Assembly (NCBI RefSeq): GCF_001540865.1
Contig: NC_033639.1
Location: 8,234,432-8,298,431 of the forward strand
Reading direction: 5' to 3'
Length of the DNA stretch: 64,000 nt
From: Ananas comosus
Taxonomy: Eukaryota > Streptophyta > Magnoliopsida > Poales > Bromeliaceae
Position numbers and translations under genes: made by a program. Under the pieces are notes generated by a model. That model saw only the letters and a program-made list of their open reading frames with translations. It was not told the origin of the DNA and ran no database searches. Of this stretch, positions 1-11,239 are shown piece after piece (the first letter of the stretch is position 1; each line of letters begins with the position of its first letter).

Positions 1-589
1 TTAGTATCTAGAGAAATGATTCGGTACTTTTTTTAAAAAAAAATAAAAAAAATCTTAACCGTTGATTAATAAAGGGTAAAAATGTAATTTTAATACTTAG
101 CAGGTAAAAAAATTATTTTATTCAAGGTTAGTTTGGTAATTAAACAATACAACATTTAAAGAAACTTTCAATTGAGGTCCTAAATTTACGCACTAATTAG
201 CACTAATTTAGGAAATTAATTGATTAACCAAATTTATGCAATTATTAGGCATTAATTTAGACATCTACTTTAAATGTTTTAGTGTTTCTAAAATTATGCA
301 TTAATTTAAATTATAGAAATTTTAGAAATAGTTTTATTTCTAAATACGATGAATTTAAATTTTAAAAATTAAGTACTTAAAATTTAAAAGTGAAATTTAA
401 ATTAGAGGAATTTCATATTATCTCTATTCGGAAGTTTAAAATAATGTTTTAGAAACAATTATCTCTATTCCGAATAGAGATAATAGTTTTAAATTAGTGT
501 TTCTAGTTAAAATAAAAAAAATTTGACAAATAAAGAGAAAACACTAAAACACTAAGTTAATGTTTCTAGTCAACATATTTAATATGTTT
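1..589. other. AT-rich non-coding sequence with a short perfect palindrome
   Basis: No coding frame or element boundary is recognisable. A 27-base inverted repeat at 458-484 has 13-base arms (ATTATCTCTATTC and its complement) around a single C, and a partial copy of the same arm lies at about 416-429. This is probably part of a degenerate repeat. Confidence 0.5.
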
Positions 590-614
590 NNNNNNNNNNN
601 NNNNNNNNNNNNNN
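590..614. other. assembly gap (25 Ns)
   Basis: This is a run of 25 Ns. The flanking sequences do not obviously continue one into the other, so the real size of the missing piece is unknown. Confidence 0.99.
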
Positions 615-1984
615 CGGCCTAGCGGATCCATCTTTTTAATCATTAGTTAGTTATGGATTCACAGATACATATATATTATATATCTATATTTGCATAAAAT
701 CTTAATCTTATCAAGATGTTTTCTTCTCTTCAATAAAATTAAGTAACTCTCAAAATACTCATACATTATCCAAGACTAGAATCACAATTCCAAGTAAAAG
801 ATCTTATCTCTATATAGATATATTTCACATATTTTCAATTAGATTCTCTAATTCCTAATTAGAGATAATATCACTCCTCACATATTTAATTAGATCTCTA
901 TCATCTTTTTAATCTTATTTTCAATAAGGTTACTTTACTAATAAATTAATTCCTCACTCTTAAATACACTTCCATGATCTAAATATCCGGTATCCCTCAA
1001 CACTCTCATTAGAGTGGGATAAATTTAACTTTCGAGGCCGCTCAAGTGTCAGAACTGATACTGAGATCCTAATCTGACATCTGGGAACTCACTTACAGTT
1101 GAATACCGACAGCGAATGAATTAACATCCTAATTTCACACTGATCAAGCGCCAGCTTCTATTTTCACTCAGCTTTGACACTAAACTCTCATGTACTGAAA
1201 TGACTCGTCATCCAAACGGATTCCCAGGTGCACGACAATTCTATGTGTGTCGACCGCATAGGTTATACCATCGGCAGTGGAATCAACATAAACTGTTTGA
1301 TATTTTAATTATAACTCTTCTAATCGACAATCCAAACAATTCAATTCAGTTATCTCATAGTGTCTGCTCGGCCGTCCCCGTAGTGACCCGACTGTGCTGT
1401 ATAGAATGGAATTCTAAATTAATTAAGGTGGTCATGCACCTTAATTAATTGGATCCATGATAGCTATTGATCTATATACATATAGAAATCAATCTCTCTC
1501 CGATCTCTCTTCTGCGCGCGTGTTTCTTTCCGATCAACTTCTCTATTCTTCATCGACTGAAAGATCATGAAGTGATTGCTAGCACCGTCCAGATGGTCCG
1601 TGACTCATCCGGTTCGTGAGACGAAGATAGATCGGGTATGCGCCGATTCCGTGTGGATACGCGTAGAGGCCGGGCATGTGCACGGCTAATCGGAATCTCT
1701 GTTCGTCATATTCAGTTTCAACCGTACAGTAGATCAAGAGACCTTAACTGGTCCACGGTAAGATTTCTAAACATAAAGAGTTTTTTGTTTAGATTAATTT
1801 TTTGCATAGTAACATGAGAATGATCCGCCGGCAACGGTTTGATTTATTGGTTTTCGGTTTTCATATGTGATATGTATTTAGCTTCCGAAAAATTTTAAAA
1901 GTGCAAAATTATTTTCCGCTGCGTTTTTCTGATGTGCCGGTTATTTTCTAACACCTCGATGGCCTTCGATGACGTCTATGTGAA
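615..1984. other. unassigned non-coding sequence, possibly LTR-like
   Basis: There is no long reading frame. The stretch from about 1020 to 1760 is richer in GC than its surroundings and has many short pyrimidine tracts and restriction-like palindromes, as in the LTR or leader of a retrotransposon. I could not find paired LTRs, a primer-binding site or any polyprotein motif, so I leave it unclassified. Confidence 0.3.
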
Positions 1985-2406
1985 ACAATCGTTATACTCT
2001 AAAAATTTAAATTGAACTAAAATAGTTTTAGAATGAATGACTATTTGAAAAATGGAATGTCACAGCTAGTATCAGAGCAAATCACCAGTCGGAAATGTAA
2101 GATGAGTCTTGATTGAGTAAGGATTATACAACGGGTAGAGCGTGACTCTCAACTAATTACTACTGTGGGTGGAACGCGACTCTCCACAAGATCGGCTAAA
2201 GACTAACGAGACGAGTCTCACATCTCGTCTCGCATCACCTGATGTCGAATTTGAAATAGTTATATATATAAAATATAATATGACTAAATCTCTTAACCCG
2301 ATTGTAATATTTTGGATAATGGTTAGATCCAAAAAATTAAGAAAGTTAAGCGTAATAGGACTAAAGTAGTTTTAGAATGGATGATCTCCTGAAAAATGCC
2401 GTCACA
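1985..2406 (+). mobile_element. Cassandra-type TRIM retrotransposon, degenerate copy 1
   Basis: The piece at about 2343-2395 follows the second half of plant 5S rRNA: an AAGTTAAGCG start (A-box), then a GTAGT..TAG..ATGG-TGA-CTCCTG series like the C-box region. A more decayed copy of the same series lies just before 2064. It ends in GTCACA and is followed at 2065-2078 by GCTAGTATCAGAGC, close to the initiator-methionine tRNA primer-binding site TGGTATCAGAGC. A 5S-bearing LTR next to a Met primer site is the hallmark of the non-coding Cassandra family. The internal part is about 150-200 bases with no gene. The 3' LTR seems to end at 2406 (GTCACA). The LTR starts are too decayed to place exactly. 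Confidence 0.72.
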
Positions 2407-2667
2407 TTATGGCTCATTTGAATTTAGAAAATAAAGATCGAAACTATATATTTAGCAAAATTATTTGATCTCCGTAGAAAAACTCTACTATTATGAACAA
2501 ATAATATAGAAATTAGTATATATTATCAACAAAAAAAATATAATATAGTGTAAAAAGCTAACATGTTCATGGAATTACGTATGCACTATTTTACTAATAT
2601 GGTAATGTTTAGTATTTTAGTTAGACAGTTATTGCAATTTGTAATAACAATAATTTAATTTGTAGAT
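2011..2667 (+). repeat. duplicated block, copy 1 (Cassandra element plus downstream flank)
   Basis: About 655 bases recur at 3246-3904 with only scattered substitutions. The match covers the Cassandra element and about 260 bases of unrelated AT-rich flank beyond the 3' LTR, so this is a duplication of a genomic block and not two insertions. Single Ns at 2725 and 3918 lie close to the block ends, so an assembly origin is possible. Confidence 0.8.
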
Positions 2668-3189
2668 AGAATAATAATTGCATTCTTTTAGAAGGTTAAA
2701 GTGTGTAGCATTTATCGAAATTATNAAAAATTCTCAGATCGAACTAGAAAAAAATTAACTAACAAATTAAATCACAAAATAATCTAAATTTTATTCTTAA
2801 ATTATAAAAGAAAAGATAGAGAGAGAAAAAGGAAAAAAAAATAGAAAATAAAAAATTTGAAAACATAGTAGATGTAAAATGACTAAATTGCTCATGTATT
2901 AAAAGACAAAAATACCTTTTTTTGAGGTACGTGGTAACCGGTACCTCTCCCAAAGTAACCTGCTATTGCAGGTGACCATTTTAAAAAAATTAAATCTGAG
3001 TCGTTGAATATGCGTGAATGAACGGTAATAAAACAAAAAAAGTATAGAAGTATTACTCTAGTATCTAACAGTATTGGTTCGGCGCTGAACCCGCTTTAGG
3101 TTAAAACAGAATCCGGTCGGGTCATTTCTTTATCTGCGTTTCCTCCGCCAACAGATCTACTTTATACTTATTAAATTATGTATGATGAT
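2668..3189. other. AT-rich spacer containing a one-base gap
   Basis: No gene is visible. An N stands at 2725. The reading frame on the minus strand at 2759-2953 is low-complexity (Phe, Leu and Ser) and has no recognisable motif. Confidence 0.5.
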
Positions 3190-3641
3190 TCTATAATTTA
3201 GAATAGTCCTATATATAAGATATAGTAAGGTTAAAACTCTTCATTGAACTAAAATAGTTTTAGAATGGATGACTATTTGAAAAATGGGACGTCACAGCTA
3301 GTATCAGAGCGAATCACCAGTCGAAAATGTAAGATGAGTCTTGATTGAGTCAGAATTATACAGCGGGTAGAGCGTGACTCTCCAACTAATTACTGTTGTG
3401 GGTGGAACGCGACTCTCCACAAGGTCTGCTAAAGACTAACGAGACGAGTCTCACATCTCGTCTCGCATCACCTAATGTCGAATTTGAAATAGTTTTATAT
3501 ATAAAATAAAATATGACTAAATCTCTTAATCCGATTGTAATATTTTGGATAATGATTAGATCCAAAAAGTTAAGAAAGTTAAGCGTAATAGGACTAAAGT
3601 AATTTTAAAATGGATGATCTCCTGAAAAGTGTGCCGTCACA
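3190..3641 (+). mobile_element. Cassandra-type TRIM retrotransposon, degenerate copy 2
   Basis: The arrangement matches copy 1. A decayed 5S-like LTR end finishes at 3296 (GACGTCACA) and is followed by the primer-binding-site-like GCTAGTATCAGAGC at 3297-3310. A short non-coding internal part follows, then a 3' LTR whose 5S-derived stretch at 3576-3630 starts AAGTTAAGCG and contains ATGGATGATCTCCTG, against 5S ATGGGTGACCTCCTG. The 3' LTR ends at 3641. The start is approximate because the 5' LTR is shortened. No protein is encoded, as expected for this TRIM family. Confidence 0.75.
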
Positions 3642-3904
3642 TTATGGCTCATTTGAATTTAGAAAATAAAGATCGAAACTATATATTTAGCAAAATTATT
3701 TGATCTCCATAGAAAAACTCTACTATTATCAACAAAAATTATAGAAATTAGTATATATTATCAACAAAAAAAAATATAATATAGTGTAAAAAGCTAACAT
3801 GTTCATGGAATTACGTATGCACTATTTTACTAATATGGTAATGTTTAGTATTTTAGTTAGATAGTTATTGCAATTTGTAATAACAATAATTTAATTTGTA
3901 GATA
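3246..3904 (+). repeat. duplicated block, copy 2
   Basis: This block is almost identical to 2011-2667, including the non-element flank after the 3' LTR (from TTATGGCTCATTTG onward). It stops just before the single N at 3918. Confidence 0.8.
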
Positions 3905-3918
3905 ATAGTAGAGTTTTN

Positions 3919-4600
3919 GTAACTGTTTATTTTAATAAATTTATGATTACATAAATTATATTAAATATGCTATTTAAGTTAGTAGAGATGAACGCCATAT
4001 TTCAAATTTTTAAAACTAAAAATTGATTAATCGGCTTAAATTAAATGTATTAAAAAATAATTAAAAAAATTAAAATTTTTAAAAGTTGAGTAGCCAGATC
4101 AATATGGGTGATAATTGAAGTGAATTCTAATACATTTTTACTATTTTAGAATAAACTAATAAAGAAAATACTATATGAATATGTTAAAAAAAATTGTAAA
4201 AATTTGTGCATAGGCGTAACCTTGTCTTAGGGATAAAATAATACACTTTTTCGTTATCAAACTTTACTTTATTATAATTTTGGTTCAATTAAATTATACA
4301 ATCCAATTTAATTGATTAATTGTGATATATTTCTAAGATGATACCGACGTAATATTGTTATAATTAATAACGTAGCAATTATTATGATACTATATTAATA
4401 TATAGTGCAATTATTAGACCCTAAGACTAAATTACAATAATTTAAAAAGTTTGAGTTATAGATAACCAATAATTTAAAAATCAGGTCGAATCGGTCCGTT
4501 ACACCAGTTCAACCGTAATCCAATTCATAAACCAGTTTAGTTTAACCTTTTAACCAGATAAAACAAAATTTTGCTTTGAACTATTCAAACTTGCAATTTA
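3919..4600. other. AT-rich non-coding sequence
   Basis: I see no coding frame or clear element ends. The AT richness and short homopolymers are typical of old repeat debris. Confidence 0.4.
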
Positions 4601-4617
4601 ACTATTAAATTAGCAAA

Positions 4618-4666
4618 TTATGAATGAAGCAGGTAGCTGGCTACATTTTTCTCAAAAAAAAAAAAA
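4618..4666 (+). mobile_element. 5'-truncated tRNA-derived SINE with A-tail
   Basis: Only the last part of the window's SINE family remains (GGTAGCTGGCTACATTTTTCTC, then 13 A). It is bracketed by a perfect 17-base direct repeat, ACTATTAAATTAGCAAA, at 4601-4617 and 4667-4683. The target-site duplication plus a 3' A-tail shows target-primed retrotransposition of a strongly 5'-truncated copy. Confidence 0.82.
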
Positions 4667-4829
4667 ACTATTAAATTAGCAAACCGGTTCGATTTAATCA
4701 AACTGGTTCACGTCATATAAAAATTCAACAACTTAAAATTAACTAAGTTAATTTTATTTTCAATTGGCATAAATTAATATTACAAAAAAGTAAAACTTTA
4801 AAACTTATATCTATTTAATTTACTATAAA

Positions 4830-4985
4830 AATAATGAAGTAAACAGTGATCTTTAAATTCAGTAATATTTTCAGGTTACTATTTGACCAAATTTTTATAA
4901 CATGGTAAATAAAAATTTGAGTTTGAGGAGGAAATGTAATTGTTTGAAAGTTTGAGGACCAAACGTGCAATTTGGTCACCTTCCC
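4830..4985. mobile_element. MITE-like sequence ending about 45 bases before a start codon
   Basis: The end (GTTTGAGGACCAAACGTGCAATTTGG at about 4950-4976) matches a motif found elsewhere in the window, for instance near 41400-41460 and, in opposite orientation, near 58697-58740. It belongs to a family of non-coding repeats. It directly abuts the leader of the p32-like gene, so it probably supplies some of that gene's core promoter or leader. The left boundary is a guess. Confidence 0.4.
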
Positions 4986-5027
4986 CTTAAACCTCTCGGA
5001 AAGAAACAGTGCTCCGCAACCGCTCTA

Positions 5028-6072
5028 ATGGCTCGCTTCCTCCGCTTCTCCGCAAATTCCCTTCGCCTCCTCCTCCCCTCTCCTCAAAACCCTAACCCCT
5101 CCTCCTCCTCCTCCTCCTCTCTCCTCAAAACCCTAACCCCTTCTCCTCGTCCTCTTCTGGCCCTCTCCCCTCGCTCCTTCCTCTCCGACCCCGGCCCCTC
5201 CCCCTCCGCCTTCGACGATCGCCTCCTCCGCCTCCTCCGCTCCGAGATCTCCTACCTCGCCGGCCACCTCCCCCCTCTCCCGGTAATCCCCCCGCTCCAA
5301 AACCCTAATTCCCCCCTCTTTTTCTACCGTAATCGACTAATTTGGTGATCCCCCCTGCTTCCGTGAAGCCCCCCAATCGATTCAGGTCCTTCTCCGTCGA
5401 GGACCACCCTGGGGAGCAGTGGATCCGGCTCCGGTGTGCCCATGGCGCCGACGAGGTTAAGGTGGACGCCACCATGTTCGACGGCGCGGCCGCGGTCCCC
5501 GACGAGCCCTTGTTCAAGAGGGTGGAGGCGCATGAGCGGGGCCCGCGCCTCCACATTAGCCTCGTTGTAGAGGTGTCCCGAGGCGGGGGTGGGGACGAGG
5601 GCGAGGGCGAGCCCTCGGTGCTCGAGTTCATCTGCTCCGCGTGGCCCGACTCCCTCGTCGTCCACAAGGTGTTTCCGCTTAGGAAGAAGGGCGCCGCGGT
5701 GCGGCCCTACATGGGCCGCGATTTCAAGTGAGACTCATGATCCAAAATTGTAACTTGTTAGTTTTTAGAGCTTAATTTGGTAGCACCTGCATTTGTTTGC
5801 GTTCCAAACTTTAAAATTTTGCGCGATTGAACATGCTGGTATCGAATAGTCCTTAGTTTGTCTACTTAGGGGTTTTGTGATTTGGGTTGAGATTTGGTGT
5901 ATGGTGTGGCAGGGAGTTGGATGCGGGAGATCGGAGGTCGGTGGTGGAGTACTTGGAGGAGAGAGGGGTGGATGATGAGCTCGCAGAGTTCTTGCATGAG
6001 TACATGGTGAACAAGGACAAGTCGGAGCTCCTTCGGTGGCTGAGGATTGTGGAGTCTTATGTCCAAAAATAG
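5028..6072 (+). CDS. mitochondrial p32/MAM33-like matrix protein (mitochondrial glycoprotein family)
   Basis: Three exons are inferred: 5028-5282, 5369-5727 and 5913-6072, giving 257 residues, with GT-AG introns of 86 and 185 bases. The second acceptor in the same region (AG at 5384-5385) would break the frame, so I chose the AG at 5367-5368, which joins two in-frame blocks. Residues 1 to about 60 are rich in Arg, Ser, Leu and Pro with almost no acid, fitting a mitochondrial presequence. The mature part carries the family signature VEDHPGEQWIRL near the middle, an acidic stretch, LEFICSAWPD, then YMGRDFKELD and the C-terminal block VVEYLEERGVDDELAEFLHEYM, NKDK and the ending VESYVQK. Known members are acidic, doughnut-shaped trimers of the matrix linked to mitochondrial ribosome and oxidative-phosphorylation homeostasis; that role is from the family. 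GC-rich exon 1 is typical of grasses and relatives. The family call is secure; the exact biochemical role is not. Confidence 0.93.
5283..5368 (+). other. intron 1 of the p32-like gene
   Basis: The donor is G|GTAATC and the acceptor GTGAAG|CC. Phase 0 on both sides joins a ..PPLP end to a PPNRF start, matching the usual proline-rich run before the SF-V-D-PGEQW motif. The intron is 86 bases. Confidence 0.8.
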
Positions 6073-9060
6073 GGAATGCGGTAACCATTGAAGGGTTTGT
6101 CTCCTTTGTCCCTCTAACCAGATTTGTTTTGGGTCATCTCCCTCGGCACAATGCGCACATCTACAAAATTGCCAATTTATGTTATGTGAATGCTTTCTTA
6201 ATTTTTCTTGTGTATTTTTCAAGGAGGAACCCATATGCTAATTTCTTGTATTATTATTGCATATGCTCATAGTATATTTGATCCATAGTAGGATTTTGTA
6301 ATTTAAGATATCCTCTTCTTTTTCGTGGATGAGCCATTTTATCAAAAATATTAGTGGATAGTTGGTAATTTTACACTTGCTTGTTTTCTTTATCTGCTTG
6401 CATTGGTTTCAGATAGTTCTAACAGCTTAACAGAATTATATCGAGTTTTTGCTAAAGTTGATAATTTTACCTGGAACTCATGAGTTTAAGCTTAGTGTGT
6501 TACTCTTAGATTAATTGTAGTTGTTCTGTATTCAAAGTACGTATTGACATTCATAGTTAATCAACAATTTTCAAAACATTTACTTGAATTAGCAATCTTT
6601 TCGATTTAGGTTACTTCACAAAGTTTGAGGCAAATAGACATAATAATGTCCAAATGACATGCATGATAATCATGTGCTTAGCTTGGGCAGCATTTGATCG
6701 CAGGTCTTTGCAAAAAAATCAGAATGTAAATACAGGGTAGTTAAGTAATACATTACATGGTTGTAATATGCGATAGGGCTAAGCTACAGGGTTCCATTTT
6801 GAAGTTTTGCTAAATTAAGATCTCATCAACCTGTGAATCTATAGTCCGTCATCCCTTGTCACAGCTATGCCGTTGAGGCTTTCTTAATTCGTACAGGAAC
6901 TGTGTATGCTGATGTGTTGCTTGTTATCGTGAATAATGTTGATACATCTCCTTCAGAAAACAAAAGTATAAATAAAGAATGTTTGTGTTCTAAGTAATCT
7001 ATGTGATCTGTGTTCAGTAATTTCGTACACATTACATGTAGAAAAGTGAAAGGAACATGCTGTCTAATTTTTGTGAATTTCGTTCTGTACTAAACAATGT
7101 CAATAGAAAATAATTGATGTTTTCCACAGGATGTATCAATTGTACCTGATATATCAACTCTATGATAATCATTTTCTCATTTTGGTATGTTTTTTTTCCC
7201 CCTTTCTTAATTGTCTAAACTTCAAATTCTAAGTAGTTGGATCTACTTGCTGGTGGACTTCACCTTTCTGATTATTATTTGTTAGCTTATAAAATCTTTT
7301 TCATTTCCGAAAAGAAACAAAGGATGCAAAAATTTGCTACTTAATTTTTTTTTTTTTTTCTGTTGCCAAACAAATGAATATATGTATAACTTGCAAAATA
7401 TGGTTTGCACAAACTTTGCAAAACAACAAAAATGTAATCATCGCTAACGAGGCTGATGCTTTGTAGTTTTAAACTATTTTACTTTGAGTCGAGTCTCTCC
7501 GAAATCGTAGAGCTGAATAGGCTCTCTGACTTTGGAGAAAGAAAAAAAAAAAAAATCCTATTACTTCTTGTCTGGGTCTTAAAGTAGCAAGCAGAATGCT
7601 TTGAAAACGAATTTTAATGACTAAACCAAACTAAATTTTAGTGCTCCACCAACTGTTTTTTTCCTTCCATTTTTTTCTCTCAAAAGTAATAACTTATTTT
7701 TAGCGCTTGAATTGACCGACAAAAGCCAGAAGTAGAGTTGATTTTGAATTTTGACAGAAACTGGGTCAACAATGGTGGAACAAATCCTCATGCTTTTATA
7801 AACCTGGGTAGTTCATTGTTTGTCATTTTGTCTGAAATAAAACTTTGTTTTACACTTAAAAATGCATGCATCAGTTATGAAGTCCACACGACATATATCT
7901 AGAAAAACTCAGAAACATGTTGACATTTTTTTTTTTTGCTGCATTTTAATTAAATTAGAAACTGATTGCAGCATATTGTTTGCAGAAGGTAAGCGCTTAT
8001 TTGAATGACCGAAAGGTAACAATTTGTGACTTTACAAGTTCGCTTCTATACTCACTTGTAAAGGAAAAGTTGACGTAGATTATTTTCTGGTTGATTGAAC
8101 TAGACTACATGATTGCATTTCTTTCTGCATTAATATGCTTGGCAGAGAAACCTTCTTATCGGTATGTAAGCCGATGTCAAGATTTTCTGAAAGGTATATA
8201 TAATATAAGCAATTCTCAATGGAATATGCAAACAAACAGTTAGTACATGTATAGACGGAAAATTTCCCTTCCTATTTAAGACCCTCTGGGTAGAGCAACC
8301 TTACAACTTAAGTTTGTGGTCTGTCAGGCTATCTGAAACAAAAGATAAAAGAGTTTGGTGTATTTCTTTTTGGAGACTCTCTCTATGTAAATTGTTCGGC
8401 GAAGTAGTGACCCAAATATATGCAACCTAAATGCAGGTGGCTTTCTCTGCGTGTGGCCAAGTTCACCTGCTGGCTATTCTACTAGTTTCCTAAGTATGGT
8501 TCTCCACAATAATAAAAAATGTTGATGAAAACTACGTGAACTATTGATTCTTTCTTCTTGGAAACACTAGTTGCTTAAAAATCTTATTACAGACTTCTGA
8601 GTTAGACCATGTTAATTTCATATATTTTAAAATTTGGATAATAAGGATGCTGTGATGTTCATTTAGCTTTGCGGGTGATTGCTTTGGTTAGCAGGTCAGG
8701 CATAGATAATCTACAAGATTGAAAATGTACTCTCTTTGTATCCCAATCCTATTCAGATGCACTGCACATATGTCACTCCTGTAGTTACAATCTATTGATT
8801 TAGATTAAACATAAGCTCTGGCATTTTCCTCAACATGCATGCAAATCCAGCTAATTCAGCTTTAATTCTCAAAAATATCAAACTAATATTGAGCAGGACA
8901 ATTGAAATGTAAGTACTATTTCACAGTTTATGCCATTTCTCTTGTGATGGATCACATCTATTAGATATAACATTTAATGGTTCCAAGGATAGTCATTTCT
9001 AAGAATATATAAAGGCAAAACAAGTAGTAGTTTTTTTTTAAATTTGAAATTGCCCCCTAG
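6073..9060. other. non-coding sequence downstream of the p32-like gene
   Basis: The first few hundred bases are presumably the 3' UTR. The rest has balanced, intron-like composition with poly-T tracts but no conserved reading frame that I can name. No tRNA or inverted-repeat element stands out. Confidence 0.4.
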
Positions 9061-9063
9061 TAT

Positions 9064-9285
9064 TTATGGAGAGACGGGTGCTTTATGAACTATTGAATGT
9101 GTAAGAGGCATAGAGAGATCAGTTGCTATCGTTGAACTAGTAGATCTTGCTGGAAGTGATGACGAACTAATATTTGATTGGGCAGTTGCTGAGAGACTGC
9201 ATGGGTAGCAGATGTCAAATGGGTTAGAAAGCTCAGGCAAAGAATTTACTGGGTTAGAAAGCTCAGGCAAAGAATTTACTCCTAA
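9064..9285 (+). pseudogene. possible kinesin motor-domain relic
   Basis: A plus-strand frame at about 9125-9205 reads VELVDLAGSD, then about twelve residues and AERLHG before a stop. Kinesin motors have LVDLAGSER...GERLKE at the switch-II region, so this resembles a decayed copy with the Arg lost and the spacing kept. No other motor motif (P-loop, switch I SSRSH) is readable nearby. The 3' side holds two perfect tandem 30-base units at 9220-9249 and 9250-9279. The match is short and could be chance, hence the low confidence. Confidence 0.35.
9220..9279. repeat. two tandem 30-base units
   Basis: The unit beginning TGGGTTAGAAAGCTCAGG occurs twice in direct succession without mismatch (9220-9249, 9250-9279), a recent small duplication. 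Confidence 0.9.
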
Positions 9286-11225
9286 GAATTACTGTGGTGG
9301 ATATGACTTTTTAATTCTACATAATTAGAATTGGATAGTTATATTCTGTGTGATCATGACATTGTAACTATATGTAATTAGTATATTTTCTGTACAAGAC
9401 TGCTATTTTTGGGCTCTTTCTGCATTAGCTGATGTTTAAGCTTTATATACTCGTCCTTGCTTGAATCTTTGCCCATGTAGGATCTTTTCATAGTGAATCT
9501 CTGTAAAAGCATTGTTGGATTGGCATGGTCAAATGGGGCTACAGCTGCCTATGCTCTAACTTCATTGCAGTAGACACAATCACTTGTGCATGCTTTCTTT
9601 GAGTTGATCTCCTCCTACTTGCTACATTTTCTTTTCTTATCCGGTTTAATGCTGTTATTGTTCTTTTTTTTTTTCAGTTAAATTGGTTCATATTTGTTTC
9701 CTCGCGGAAACGGTGGTACTGAGTTTATCAATTTGACTATGTCAAAACATGATGGCAAGCATTAGAAGGCCTTTAGAGCTAATTTTTCTACAGCTGATGA
9801 TTAGTAACACTTAAAGAGCCATGGATCTCAGGTATTACCTACTAGCCTGCCTAGTCTTTGTTGATACTGACAAACTTTATTGTTGTTGTTATTATTGGTG
9901 GCCAAAAGTGTTGAGGGTCCCCGAACTTTGTTTTCTTCTTTAATTGAAATTATATGTTGTATTCTTTTATTAAATTTTGTCAGAAGAGTTGTAAAATATT
10001 CCATCAAGAAGAAGAACATAGTTCAGTTATAGAATAGTCTGTCATTTATTAATTTAACCAAATCGCAATTCAACTGACTAAAATAACTCAAATAAACAAA
10101 TGAAATTTGAGGATTACCTATCAAAACAAAAAAGAAAAAAAGAAATACAATCTAGGATCTGTTTCAAAGTGGCCGATAGTCGACGGCGACTTCATACATA
10201 TCTACCTTTTTAAAATCAAACAAGAAGACAGTGGGAGTTGGGGGTTCAAATCTGAAATGCCGAAGGTCGGGGACTTGTTTCTTGATTACCTATAGTTGGT
10301 TGATGAGTTTTTTGAGCCTTATTATTGTTATGTTTGATACTTAAAGCATGTTGGGTCCCATGATATCTGCTTAAAATATGTTGCCATTTCATCACACAAA
10401 TCTTCATTCTTCAACCAGAATCTAAGCATGGCCCCGGCCCCACATGTGCTATATTGATTAAAGTTTTTGTCATTGTCATTTCCCTACCAGACACTAAAAG
10501 AAAACTAGATAATTGTATTGAATTTATGTGTCTCTAAATTCTTTTATATTTAAGTTCTGTTCTGTTTTGCGCCTGAAACTACTCTGAAGAGGTACTTAGA
10601 TAATGCGAAGCACGCCTTTTATTAAATATTTGTTGTTCACTACATTCAACTTTTCCGCCGGTGATCTCACTCTAAGTTGCTTATGCAATGGCTTGCTATT
10701 ATATATGCGGATTATATGTGGAGCACTTTTCAGGTTACAAGGGATTGTGCATTAGTTGTGGTTTGTTCCTTGAAGATAGAGAATATATACATCATTAACC
10801 CTGTCCATGATCTTAGAGTGAGTTATGAATCTGACCAAGTAGATAATATAATGACTTAGAAAAAGTATTATTATGGCAAAGCATGGTTTGCGTGTGGATT
10901 GGAGTATGCCATATTAGAACTAGTCCTATAATTTTCTGTGTCTGAGTGATTATAGTATTTTTAAGTTAATGCACAACTTGTTCACATCAATACAAGAGCA
11001 ATTCAATATTTACTCAATCTGTAGTGAATTGCAGGAATGTAGTAGAGACACAATGCTGAAGATTTTAGGAAATAAAAGTGCACTATATATGTGGGTGCAA
11101 AGTGTTGTAGGCTCCAGTAGCCTCTCTCTTTTTCTTTTTTCTTTTCTTTTTCTTCCCTTCTTGAGGATAGTAGCAAAACAATTGTATGGAAGAACTTACA
11201 TGCAGTGTTAAATCACAGTCTGGAT
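9286..11225. other. unassigned non-coding sequence
   Basis: Short frames here lack motifs and are not conserved in composition. No element ends or RNA genes were recognised. Confidence 0.4.
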
Positions 11226-11239
11226 TGGATTCCTGCAAA

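Noticed and set aside
1200..1448. 82-residue open frame on the plus strand
   Set aside because: There is no family motif, no exon-like composition and no neighbour frame; it lies in LTR-like non-coding sequence.
5305..5667. Two long minus-strand frames opposite the p32-like gene
   Set aside because: They are shadows of the GC-rich exon 2; the plus frame carries the family motifs.
10236..10270. GGGGGTTCAAATCTGAAATGCC, resembling a tRNA B-box
   Set aside because: No A-box, anticodon stem or acceptor pairing is seen around it.
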